Part shown: one piece after another, positions 1-7,799 of the stretch
Numbering within the stretch: the first letter of the stretch is position 1
How the letters are laid out: the number at the start of each line of letters is the position of its first letter
Assembly (NCBI GenBank): GCA_002449575.1
Contig: DJXC01000014.1
Location: 1 to 16,242 of the forward strand
DNA length: 16,242 nucleotides
From: Ruminococcus sp. UBA7014
GTDB lineage: Bacteria > Bacillota > Clostridia > Oscillospirales > Ruminococcaceae
Reading direction: 5' to 3'
Notes under the pieces: generated by a model
Told to the model about the DNA's origin: nothing
Seen by the model: the letters and a program-made list of their open reading frames with translations, nothing else
Database searches by the model: none
Made by a program: the position numbers and the translations under genes

Positions 1-534
1 TGCTGATTCTGACTTTTGTCGTATCATCGGTCATGACAACTTCGGTCACAGAGCCGTCAGCGTTTACAGTAAATTCGATGTCATTTGTGATGACATATCC
101 GTCCGGAGAAGCGGTTTCTCTCAGGGTGTAAGTTTTTCCGACAATCAGTTTTCCCTCGATATAGTGGGCTTCTTCGCCGGAAGTCCATTCATCGATGACA
201 TTGCCATTTTCGTCCAGAAGCACGAGTTCTGCGCCGGGAAGTTCTGCATTATTCGTGATGTCAGTTTTGCTGATTCTGACTTTTGTCGTATCGTCGGTCA
301 TGACAACTTCGGTCACAGAGCCGTCAGGATTTACGGTAAATTCGATGTCATTTGTAATCACATATCCGTCCGGAGAAAGAATTTCTCTCAGAATATAGGT
401 CTTTCCTGCGGTCAGTCTGCCCTCGATAAAGTGAGGCGTGCCGCCAGAAGTCCATTCATCAATGACAGTTCCATCTTCATCCAGAATAGCAAGTTCCGCG
501 CCGGAAAGTTCCGCATTTGTGGTGATATCCTGCT
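1..534 (-). repeat. Tandem 267-bp repeat units coding for successive Cna_B domains
   Basis: Units 1-267 and 268-534 are direct repeats with a period of exactly 267 bases (89 codons). The first 100 bases or so are nearly identical and the rest clearly diverged, judged by eye. A further, more diverged unit follows at 535-838, and the pattern seems to continue past base 1 because the window edge falls at the same phase (TTKVRIS). Such repeats allow domain number to change by recombination. Confidence 0.85.
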
Positions 535-3500
535 TGGAAATCTGCACAGCCGTGGTATTGTCAACCATAGTCACCAGCGGAATGCCGTCTTCGGTAAAGT
601 CCGAAACTTCGATATTTTTTACTGTTACTTTGTTCAGAACATTCACGATAAAGCTGATGTCAGCCGCAATCACATAGCCGTCCGGAGCAGCGGCTTCATG
701 AATGGTATAGCTGCCAGCCGGGAGTTCAGAAATAATATGATTCGAGCCGTCAGAAGTCCATTCTTCGACGATTTCGCCGTGTTCGTTGATTAACTGCATC
801 TGTGCGCCGGGAAGTTCTTCGCCGTACACATCTTCCTTGCTGACTGCGACTTTCACCGGGCTGTTTTCAATGATGATTTCCACAGTTTCCCCATTTTCTG
901 AAATAGTCACAGGATAAGCCTTTTCGGTCAGAACATAGCCGCCCGGAGGAAGGATTTCTTTGATGAGATAACTGCCATACGGCACATTTTCAAAAGTGAA
1001 GCAGCCGTTCTGGTCGGAAACCTCGGTATAAAGTGCAGAAGTGCCGCTGAAATCTGCCGCATCAGCGCGGAACAGTCCGATAATCGCACCATCCAGAGAC
1101 TTGCCGTCCGGATTTACTTTCTTTCCTTTGACTTTTCCGCGTTTCAGGGCGTTTTTAAACTGACCGCAGTCGATATCGACGGTTGTTATTTCCTGCCCCT
1201 GATACTGGAATGTGACCAGATATTTTTCGCCGTTCAGAACATAATGCTCATCGGTGGCGATTTCCTGCACATAATACTTCGCGAACGGAAGCTGCTGTGC
1301 GATTGTCGCTGTCATGTCCTCATCCAGAGAAATTTCAGCAATCAAGCCGTTTTCCGGAATCACAGAACCGTCAGCGGCAGTAATATCTTCTGCGGCGAAC
1401 AGTCCGAAGCGGACACTCAGATATTCTTTATTATCGCCGATGCCGTACTTTTCGTCATGCTCCATCACTTTGGAAAGACGGATTTTCACGTCCTGATGGT
1501 CGTTCTGAAAATTGTCCTGTACGGTATCGCGGACAGCGATTTCCTGTCCGGCATAGGTCAGTTCGACAGAATGAATTTCATCATTCCGGACATAGCCATA
1601 CGGCGCGGAAACCTCCCTGATTTGGTACTTTCCGAGATAGAGCAAATCTGTTTCGGCATAGCCGCTGGAATCAGTTGTCAGTTCAGCCACAACCTCTCCG
1701 GCTTGGGCGCGGACTGTGCCGTCTGCCGTGATGATATCCTCACCGGCGATGACCTGAAATACTGCGTTTTCAAGCCCTTTTTCCTTGAATACCGGAGTAT
1801 AGAAAACTCTGGAAATCTGCTCATTTTCGTTTTCACTGGCATAGCCTGTTCCGTTGACGGTCACGAAGGCTTTTCCGGTTTTCTGTACGGAAATGCGTCC
1901 TTTCTGAGCCGTATCAGATTTTGTGAGTTTGATAATGTTCACGGCGTTTTCTTCTTCTGCATTGGAAGAATCGACCTTGAACGGAAGCGGCGTGCTGTCC
2001 AGAACATAGCCGTTCGGAGCCTGCACTTCGACAAGGCTGTAACTGCCGTAGGCAAGGGAATCCGGAATCATCAGGACACCGTTATTATCCGTATAGAAGG
2101 TGTCAACACCGCCGAGCGTGACAGGCTGATTCAGGGTATTGAAAATCTGGAATCCTGCGCCCTGATAAGCAATTGCCTTTCCGGTTTCGGCATCGAGTTT
2201 TTCGACCTGAATAAAGCTGCTGAACGGCGTATCGTTCAGGACATATTCATAAGTTCTGCCGTTTTCGCTGATGAGAACATCAAAATCGGAAACGAATTCT
2301 GCCTCGTTGACTGTCTTTGTCTGGTGAACAGTGTACTGTCCGTAAGGCATATCCTTCGTTTTGGCGAAGCCGTTTTCATCTGTAATCAGATAATCTTTCT
2401 CGGTATCTTCTGCGTTTTCATAACTGCCGGAAGATTTCAGGTAGATTTCAAATTCTGCCCCTGCTTCGAGGTTTACGATTTCATCCGCATTTTTGTCGCT
2501 GTGCTTCAAAATCGATACATTGCCCTTGACCGGAGTTTCTTTCACAGTCAGGCTGGTGCTGTTCAGTTCGATAGTGTAATTTTCCGGCTGTGCGCCGACC
2601 GTGTACACAGTATCATCAAGCTGATAGCCTGCGGACGGAGAAATCTCCTGAATGGTGTAATTGCCGCACGGATAGGAATTCGTCTTAAAACAGCCGTTTT
2701 CGTCAGTCGTATAGCTGTCTACGAGTTCGCCGTCACGGTACAAGCCGTAAACTGCGCCGGAAAGAGTGCCGTCGCCCTGTGCGGAAACGGTTTCCGCATC
2801 CTGCTTGATAATTTCGGCAGTGAATTTTTTCAGCGTGTTCTGGAAAGTCAGGTCTGTGGTGGCATCAACGCTGAGTGTTGCCGTCTGTTCTGCCGGAACC
2901 ACATAACGAATCGGCACATCTTTTTCAGAAACAGTATAGACGATTTTCTCGTTATTGCTGTCAAAAACCGGAATTCCGGAAAGCACCGCCACGCCGTCAG
3001 AAGCGGTCGTGATGTCGTAAGTCCGACCGCCGCCGGACACCGTGAAATGCCTGTCACCGTTCTGCCCGTCCTCGGACTGCTTGTTAATCTGGAGACTGCC
3101 CTTTTTCAGAACGTTCTCAAAATTGGCGGTTACAGTCAAATCTGCATCGCCGTTTGTCAGCAGAATATTCTGTGAAACCGGCTGAACATAGCGTTCATCG
3201 GCATTGATTTCCGACACCGTATAGGTGATGGCATTCTTCATGGAAAGGTCATAGACGCGCAGATTCGGGAACTCTGCCGTTCCGCTGTCATTCGTTACGG
3301 CGGTTTTAGTGTGTTCAATGCCGTTTTCCGTCCATGACAATTCAAACTGCCGATTCCCGACAATGCCGTCCTCGGCGGTTTTATTCACCCTGATTGTGCC
3401 GTTCTGGTAATCTTCCGTCACGTTGACATTGCCGTTCGCCTTCAGTTCGTAAACTTCCGGAGAAAGGCTGTATCCGGTCGGTGCGGAGATTTCTTTCACA

Positions 3501-4480
3501 TAATAGGTGCGGTTAACGGGAAGCTCAATCGAACCCGTGCCGTCCTCGCCGATAGTGATTTCCCCGGTTTTCTGGGTGCATTCCCGGTCGGTGTACACGC
3601 CGTAAACGGCTTTGGAATTATCAATCGGGCTTATGCCGGAAATCTTCACAGAATTGTCAGAACTGAGGACTTTTGTAATCTTGAAATTTACGTTTGACTG
3701 CGTGATTCTGTAAGCGTACATATCCAGTGCGGTAACGCTGTCTTTGCCGGAGGTCTTGTTGTTGATGACAACACCTTCCGAGCCGCTGGACTCGATTCGC
3801 CAGTGAATGCCGCCTGCACCGGTGCCGTCACCGACTGTCTTGTCTGTGATTTTTGATTCCGGAACGCCGATATTCCGCAGATAAGCCACAACTTCGTCAC
3901 GGCTGCTGAATTCGCCGATATATATCCATGCATGATCCATACCTTTGGTATTGTCCGCAATCAGGACAGAACCCGGCGTGATGGTCGAGCCGTCCTCGCG
4001 CTCCCAGTAGGGATGTTCAGTCGCTTTGACTTTTTTCTTCTCCATGTCGACTTTGGAAGTCACGCCGTTATAGGTGAACGTGCATTCGCCTTTCGTTTCG
4101 AGCCAGTCGGGAGTGTCCACCGGAACAGGGTTGTTCCAGCGGAACCCGCTTGTGGAATAGCCGAGATGCGTCAGAGTATAATAAACCAGTTCGGAACAGT
4201 CGATGCCCTGTTTCCGGACGGCAGCTTCGGACATCGCCTTGTAGCCGCCCTTGTAATATGCCCCTGTATAGCCTTTATAGCCGAATCCGTACTTTGTGCC
4301 GAGCAGAGTTGCCGCCTGTGCAACAATTACATCCACGGAAGGAAAAGCGGAATTTTCGGTGGAAAGTGCTGCCGCTTCAACCGGAACAGCACTTGCCGCG
4401 GTGCTTGCGAGCATAGAAAAGGCGCAGAGTCCTGCCATAAACCCTGCGCTGATTTTTTTCACAGTTTTATTCAAAACCAT
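1..4480 (-). CDS. Giant secreted NlpC/P60-like plus multi-Cna_B (SpaA-type) surface protein, C-terminus beyond window
   Basis: The frame is open from ATG 4480 to the window edge, at least 1493 residues with no stop. GGAG lies 12 bases upstream. Residues 1-31 form a signal peptide (lysines, hydrophobic core, cleavage near STAASA). Residues about 47-240 look NlpC/P60-like: Cys95 in GIDCSELVYY, His183 in MDHAWIYIGE, and a possible third residue His226 in GGIHWRIESS. Then come at least 12 Cna_B-like beta domains from about residue 264, each opening with a Lys strand (e.g. K267, K1215, K1316, K1405) and most carrying a Glu motif such as KEISAPTGY, as in intramolecular isopeptide domains. One domain (VHQTKTVNE) has Gln where Glu is usual. 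The last units repeat every 89 residues. In known proteins the beta domains form a stalk on the cell wall and NlpC/P60 domains cut peptidoglycan peptides. Any LPXTG anchor would lie beyond base 1. It is probably an element-encoded adhesin or cell-contact protein; activity of the Cys domain is inferred. Confidence 0.9.
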   Translation of the reverse strand, partial: MVLNKTVKKISAGFMAGLCAFSMLASTAASAVPVEAAALSTENSAFPSVDVIVAQAATLLGTKYGFGYKGYTGAYYKGGYKAMSEAAVRKQGIDCSELVYYTLTHLGYSTSGFRWNNPVPVDTPDWLETKGECTFTYNGVTSKVDMEKKKVKATEHPYWEREDGSTITPGSVLIADNTKGMDHAWIYIGEFSSRDEVVAYLRNIGVPESKITDKTVGDGTGAGGIHWRIESSGSEGVVINNKTSGKDSVTALDMYAYRITQSNVNFKITKVLSSDNSVKISGISPIDNSKAVYGVYTDRECTQKTGEITIGEDGTGSIELPVNRTYYVKEISAPTGYSLSPEVYELKANGNVNVTEDYQNGTIRVNKTAEDGIVGNRQFELSWTENGIEHTKTAVTNDSGTAEFPNLRVYDLSMKNAITYTVSEINADERYVQPVSQNILLTNGDADLTVTANFENVLKKGSLQINKQSEDGQNGDRHFTVSGGGRTYDITTASDGVAVLSGIPVFDSNNEKIVYTVSEKDVPIRYVVPAEQTATLSVDATTDLTFQNTLKKFTAEIIKQDAETVSAQGDGTLSGAVYGLYRDGELVDSYTTDENGCFKTNSYPCGNYTIQEISPSAGYQLDDTVYTVGAQPENYTIELNSTSLTVKETPVKGNVSILKHSDKNADEIVNLEAGAEFEIYLKSSGSYENAEDTEKDYLITDENGFAKTKDMPYGQYTVHQTKTVNEAEFVSDFDVLISENGRTYEYVLNDTPFSSFIQVEKLDAETGKAIAYQGAGFQIFNTLNQPVTLGGVDTFYTDNNGVLMIPDSLAYGSYSLVEVQAPNGYVLDSTPLPFKVDSSNAEEENAVNIIKLTKSDTAQKGRISVQKTGKAFVTVNGTGYASENENEQISRVFYTPVFKEKGLENAVFQVIAGEDIITADGTVRAQAGEVVAELTTDSSGYAETDLLYLGKYQIREVSAPYGYVRNDEIHSVELTYAGQEIAVRDTVQDNFQNDHQDVKIRLSKVMEHDEKYGIGDNKEYLSVRFGLFAAEDITAADGSVIPENGLIAEISLDEDMTATIAQQLPFAKYYVQEIATDEHYVLNGEKYLVTFQYQGQEITTVDIDCGQFKNALKRGKVKGKKVNPDGKSLDGAIIGLFRADAADFSGTSALYTEVSDQNGCFTFENVPYGSYLIKEILPPGGYVLTEKAYPVTISENGETVEIIIENSPVKVAVSKEDVYGEELPGAQMQLINEHGEIVEEWTSDGSNHIISELPAGSYTIHEAAAPDGYVIAADISFIVNVLNKVTVKNIEVSDFTEDGIPLVTMVDNTTAVQISKQDITTNAELSGAELAILDEDGTVIDEWTSGGTPHFIEGRLTAGKTYILREILSPDGYVITNDIEFTVNPDGSVTEVVMTDDTTKVRISKTDITNNAELPGAELVLLDENGNVIDEWTSGEEAHYIEGKLIVGKTYTLRETASPDGYVITNDIEFTVNADGSVTEVVMTDDTTKVRIS

Positions 4481-4521
4481 TTGAACTATCAACTCCAATT
4501 ATAAATTTTTATTCTGAATCT

Positions 4522-4536
4522 GCCTGATACACAGGC
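4522..4536 (-). other. Small hairpin upstream of the giant adhesin
   Basis: A perfect 5-bp stem (GCCTG/CAGGC) with a 5-base loop sits in the 92-base gap between the DUF4314 gene and the adhesin start. No U-run follows it, so it is at best a weak terminator or RNA-processing element. Confidence 0.25.
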
Positions 4537-4572
4537 GGTGACCGGATTGTCATGCACGTTCTCTCCGTTTCA

Positions 4573-4848
4573 TTATGACATATTTATGCTGATTTTCTGC
4601 GGTTCCTGACAGATTTCCTGTTCCTGAACAATATGGAAACTGTCTTCTCCGGGAATCACGCCGAGATTTCTGCCGTTTTCAAAAATACAGTGCAGAGTGC
4701 CGATATCGTCAACATAGTTCACAGTTCCGATTGTTCCCGATTTGACGGGATTCGGCTCATTCGGCATGAAATCCACACAGATTTTTGTTCCGGCTGGATA
4801 TTTCTGCCGGTAAAAATTCAGCATTTCTCTGGAAATAAAAGGATTCAT
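4573..4848 (-). CDS. DUF4314 family small protein
   Basis: This 91-residue protein starts with MNPFISREM. That ATG has GAGAGG six bases upstream; an ATG five codons earlier would lie over the Shine-Dalgarno and is less likely. The core (YPAGTKICVDFM, SGTIGTVNYVDDIGTLHCIF, NLGVIPGEDSF) matches the DUF4314 pattern, a small SH3-like beta domain common on Clostridia conjugative elements. Its function is unknown. It lies 24 bases downstream of the lipoprotein gene and 92 bases before the adhesin, so it is probably in the same transcript. The C-terminus, EPQKISINMS, weakly resembles the tail shared by the antirestriction-side genes. Confidence 0.85.
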   Translation of the reverse strand: MNPFISREMLNFYRQKYPAGTKICVDFMPNEPNPVKSGTIGTVNYVDDIGTLHCIFENGRNLGVIPGEDSFHIVQEQEICQEPQKISINMS

Positions 4849-4872
4849 TTTTATACCTCTCATAAGGATATT

Positions 4873-5682
4873 TTATTGAAACAGTTCCTGATAACTGTAG
4901 TTACTGAGCATATCGCCATCAGCGATGTGTTCACAGTCCATGTTCACGACTTCTGTAAAGCCGTAATTCGGTTCGAGAAATCCGCCTGCCTGCGTGTCCA
5001 TAACAAACCAGATGCCATCAATGCAGACCGTATTCGCGGTATGTCCGTAAAGTCCGGCATCCGTCCAGACGATATAACAGGAAAGTCCGATTTCAAGGCA
5101 TTTTTCATAAGTCTGACAGGCGTGGTTGACGCATGTACCGTGACCGTTTTCAAGCATATATGCATAGACTTCCTGCGCCTTTTCAAAGTCTGAAAGTTCC
5201 GGCTCAGTCAGTATTTCTGTAACAGGTTCTGTTTCTGTTGCTTCAGTTTCTGAAATTGTCTCTATTTCAGGAATTTCTGTAGTTTCCGGGACTGTTTCTG
5301 TTTCGGTCATCAGTTCCGTTTCTGTGAGTTCTTCTGTCATGATAATTTCTGTCGGTTCTGGAGCAGTTTCTTCCGGAATTTCGATAATTTCAGGCTCTTG
5401 TTCTTCTTCGTACTCATAGATAATGAGTTCATTTTCTTCACTCACCGTGACGGTTTCCTGAATTTCTGTGATTTCCGGAATGGATGCCGTTTCGGGGAAT
5501 ATCAAATCCGAACAGTTTTCAGCGGCTTCGGTTAATATTTCCCCGGTTTCCGGCATTGTTTCTGATACGGTTTCTTCTGCGGTTTCCGTCCGGATTTCAG
5601 GCTCGTCGTAATAGTTATCGGCACAGCCCGTCAGGACGGTACAGAGCAGAAGCGTAAAAATGATTCGTTTTACAGCGGTCAT
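4873..5682 (-). CDS. Lipoprotein with transglutaminase-like Cys-His-Asp domain
   Basis: The ATG at 5682 has AGAGG eight bases upstream. A lipoprotein signal ends in the lipobox LTGC (Cys20), so the protein should be membrane anchored and face outward. Residues about 25-163 are a low-complexity Glu/Thr/Pro-rich linker, suited to crossing the cell wall. The C-terminal 105 residues carry a transglutaminase-like core: Cys184 in HGTCVNHACQTYEKCLEIGL, His214 in LYGHTANTV and Asp229 in WFVMDTQ, in the order and spacing of the family triad. Bacterial members are often proteases or amide-forming enzymes, so the reaction cannot be told from sequence. It lies two genes upstream of the adhesin and may act on cell-wall or surface proteins (inference). 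Confidence 0.87.
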   Translation of the reverse strand: MTAVKRIIFTLLLCTVLTGCADNYYDEPEIRTETAEETVSETMPETGEILTEAAENCSDLIFPETASIPEITEIQETVTVSEENELIIYEYEEEQEPEIIEIPEETAPEPTEIIMTEELTETELMTETETVPETTEIPEIETISETEATETEPVTEILTEPELSDFEKAQEVYAYMLENGHGTCVNHACQTYEKCLEIGLSCYIVWTDAGLYGHTANTVCIDGIWFVMDTQAGGFLEPNYGFTEVVNMDCEHIADGDMLSNYSYQELFQ

Positions 5683-5715
5683 AGCGGTCGCCTCTTTCCG
5701 GTTTTATTACCACCA

Positions 5716-5744
5716 ACCATACCATAAAACGAATCAGAAAGCAA
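5716..5744 (-). promoter_or_regulatory. Weak candidate promoter before the lipoprotein gene
   Basis: The 130-base gap between the spoVG-like gene and the lipoprotein gene is the largest inside the leftward block. On the - strand it contains TTGCTT (5744-5739), a 17-base spacer, then TATGGT (5721-5716), about 30 bases before the Shine-Dalgarno. Both boxes match consensus only partly (3/6 and 4/6). It could give the surface genes (lipoprotein, DUF4314, adhesin) their own transcript. Confidence 0.3.
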
Positions 5745-5812
5745 GCATTTTCGGTATTTTTTTTAAATTCTCCGTAACCGACAAAAAGCACAGCTATTTT
5801 ACTGCATCATAC

Positions 5813-6151
5813 CTAAAACGAAGAATTCAGGACAGGCTCGGCATTCTGGTCAGGAATAAACTGCTGCACGCTCATCTGCTGCTGAACTGCTGCATCATAG
5901 GCTTTCAGGACGGCTGCCTGAATATAGTCGCGAGCCTGTTTGGTCACAGGGTGAAAAGTGTCGCTGTACTGCGTTTTTCCTTCTCTGTCCTGATAGCTGA
6001 CAGAAGGCATATTCACGAATCTGCCTTTCTGGGAATTCATGACTCTGAGTCCATGCACGGCGAATGAGCCGTCAAGCGTCAGCGAAGCAACAGCAAGCAC
6101 AGCGGATTTCGGATTGTCCATGATTCTGTCAATTTTTACACCGATTGTCAT
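5813..6151 (-). CDS. spoVG: SpoVG family RNA/DNA-binding regulator
   Basis: This 112-residue protein starts at ATG 6151, seven bases after a strong GGAGGTG. The N-terminal 90 residues follow the SpoVG pattern: an opening beta strand (VKIDRIMD), then AVLAVASLTLDGSFAVHGLR, a conserved FVNMPS strand, and a C-terminal helix after FHPVTKQARDYIQAAVL. SpoVG in Bacillus and Listeria is a small nucleic-acid-binding regulator first named for septation in sporulation. Copies on mobile elements are common and their role there is unclear. It is slightly longer than chromosomal SpoVG because of a Gln-rich tail (about residues 88-112). It lies 16 bases after the upstream gene, in the same operon. Confidence 0.88.
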   Translation of the reverse strand: MTIGVKIDRIMDNPKSAVLAVASLTLDGSFAVHGLRVMNSQKGRFVNMPSVSYQDREGKTQYSDTFHPVTKQARDYIQAAVLKAYDAAVQQQMSVQQFIPDQNAEPVLNSSF

Positions 6152-6167
6152 TCTGCATCACCTCCCC

Positions 6168-7547
6168 TCACGTCGGGAAAAATCTCAAGTCTTCGGATTC
6201 TTCCTCTTGTACTTGTTCCTGATTCCGCATATATATCAGCGGATAATGGAATTGCTCTGTGAATTTCTCAATCTGTGCATCCGTCAGAGAAATTTCGATG
6301 CCTTCGCCTTCTTCATTCTCGCCGTTTCCGACAATCATGAATGTGCCTTGAATTGTAAGTTCACCGACAAATCTGTTGGGTGCATAGTCCTTGAGCAGAA
6401 ATTCTTCATCACAGTAAATCAAAGTTTTATCTGTTTCATCGAAATACACAGGCTCTATCAGACCGCCGACAACGGACTGCTTCGCTTTCAGGCAGTCCTG
6501 AATTTCGGCAGTATACGGTTCTTTGTTGCATTCCATAATCAGCACACGGAGCATTTTGTCATGGTCTGTCTGCGAAATATCGAAACCCACCGGCTGGAAT
6601 CCGGCTCTGTCACAGAAATAGAAGCCCTTGTTTTCGCCGTCACAGATTTCGACGATATCGCTGACCGAAAGCGAATGCCCGTAATATCCGGGCGGTTTCT
6701 GACTGGAATTGCACAGAACGAATATGCTTTCCAGACCGGAGCAGTTCACCGTACCGCCGTAAATCTGGCGGTATGCTGAAGAATTGATGCCGCCGGACTG
6801 CATGGTTTCATCATAGCTGCTGAACAGCAGACAGTTCGGGTCTTTATCGGGGTCAATCTGGAAAATGCGGATTTTCAGTTTCGGGGACTGAATTTCCGCA
6901 AGCCGTCTTTCTGCCCATTCCGGAAGCTGTTTCCTGTCGGCGATGCCGAGAAAATCCATCTTCCGGAAAGTTTCTTTCTGTCCGTTGGCGAGAAAATATC
7001 CCTCAATATCTCCGATTTTATTCTCAGTTCCGGTCGCATAGAAATACTGCACTTCCGGGGACTTGCTGCCGTCCCGGAACATCCGCGGATTGACAATCAG
7101 CAGTTTTCCGGATAAATCCTGATTCTCTATTTTTTCGGAACATGCCGAACTGTCCAGAAGACGGAGTTTCCGGAACTGCCGTGCAACACTTTCTGCGACA
7201 GCGGCAATCTGCGGAAACCGACCGTGCAGAATCCATCTTTCCGCTTCCTGCACGGGATAATTTTCCGGAATCACTGAATCTGCCCATTTACAGGCATTTT
7301 CAGTAAAATGTTCCGCATTGGCATGAATTGAAAAAGCCAGTATCCACTGCAGGCGGTCAAGCCCGTAAGTTTTCAGAATGGCACGAAAAGCCTTATTCTT
7401 TTCGGGATTTTCTGTTCCCATACGAAGAAATCTTTCAACATCTATCTGGCAGAATTCATTTGCGATACTGCTAAACAGCCACATACCTAACTCTTGATTC
7501 TGTTCTGCCGTCCGGCGGTCATATTCATAAACTTCCAACATTTCCAT
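6168..7547 (-). CDS. DUF3849 - YodL - DUF3846 multidomain (polyvalent-type) protein
   Basis: This 459-residue protein starts at ATG 7547 with AAGGTG five bases upstream. I see three recognisable parts. Residues about 22-95 fit DUF3849 (AFRAILKTYGLDRLQWILAF, then FTENACKWADSV). Residues about 225-322 fit the YodL domain (IRIFQIDPD, NSSAYRQIYGG, GYYGHSLSVSDIVEICDG, GFYFCDRAGFQPV). Residues about 336-437 fit DUF3846 (AKQSVVGGLIEPVYF, NRFVGELTIQGTFMIVG). The 145-215 segment is folded-looking and unassigned. An acidic tail ends EESEDLRFFPT. These domains often occur fused in various orders on Clostridia phages and conjugative elements (polyvalent proteins, thought to help the element establish). 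No biochemical function is known, and there are no transmembrane segments or signal peptide. Confidence 0.85.
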   Translation of the reverse strand: MEMLEVYEYDRRTAEQNQELGMWLFSSIANEFCQIDVERFLRMGTENPEKNKAFRAILKTYGLDRLQWILAFSIHANAEHFTENACKWADSVIPENYPVQEAERWILHGRFPQIAAVAESVARQFRKLRLLDSSACSEKIENQDLSGKLLIVNPRMFRDGSKSPEVQYFYATGTENKIGDIEGYFLANGQKETFRKMDFLGIADRKQLPEWAERRLAEIQSPKLKIRIFQIDPDKDPNCLLFSSYDETMQSGGINSSAYRQIYGGTVNCSGLESIFVLCNSSQKPPGYYGHSLSVSDIVEICDGENKGFYFCDRAGFQPVGFDISQTDHDKMLRVLIMECNKEPYTAEIQDCLKAKQSVVGGLIEPVYFDETDKTLIYCDEEFLLKDYAPNRFVGELTIQGTFMIVGNGENEEGEGIEISLTDAQIEKFTEQFHYPLIYMRNQEQVQEEESEDLRFFPT

Positions 7548-7556
7548 TTTCGCACC

Positions 7557-7799
7557 TTACGCACTGAGAAAGCTGCTGTAACGCGGATAGCCCGGACGTT
7601 CAGAGTCATCCTCACCGCCATCTTCTTCACAGCAGTCCTCATATTCCGGTTCTGTAATCAGAATATTGACTTCAAGTGAGCCGGGCATGGGTGTGACCGC
7701 CACATCCACACGGCATTCATCATCGTCAAGAATTTCTTTCGGAATGGAAATGCACAAATTTTCGTCATTCTGCGTAATTTTTATCAAAATTTTATTCAT
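7557..7799 (-). CDS. Small acidic hypothetical protein
   Basis: This 80-residue protein is not recognised. Its ATG overlaps the stop of the adenine methyltransferase gene by four bases (ATGA), which indicates translational coupling and supports it as real. The N-terminal half alternates hydrophobic and polar residues like beta strands (KILIKITQNDENLCISIPKE), followed by VDVAVTPMPGSLEVNILITE. The C-terminal third is very acidic (EYEDCCEEDGGEDDSE) and ends YPRYSSFLSA. Coupling suggests a role linked to the methyltransferase or simply operon packing. Confidence 0.72.
   Translation of the reverse strand: MNKILIKITQNDENLCISIPKEILDDDECRVDVAVTPMPGSLEVNILITEPEYEDCCEEDGGEDDSERPGYPRYSSFLSA

Noticed and set aside
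1244..3175. Long rightward open frame (643 codons) opposite the giant adhesin
   Set aside because: It is exactly antisense to a strongly supported repeat-domain protein, has no recognisable domain, and its openness follows from the codon bias of the real strand.
4498..4503. Exact TATAAT on the - strand before the adhesin
   Set aside because: It lies one base from the GGAG ribosome site, so transcription would start inside the translation signal, and no -35 box is at the right distance.
3932..4504. Rightward 190-codon open frame over the adhesin N-terminus
   Set aside because: It is antisense to the signal peptide and NlpC/P60 region, with no family signal or convincing ribosome site.
5160..5610. 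Apparent short DNA repeats (TTTCTG/TTCTGT) in the lipoprotein gene
   Set aside because: They reflect a Glu/Thr-rich low-complexity linker; no exact period is kept, so it is neither a CRISPR array nor a tandem DNA repeat.
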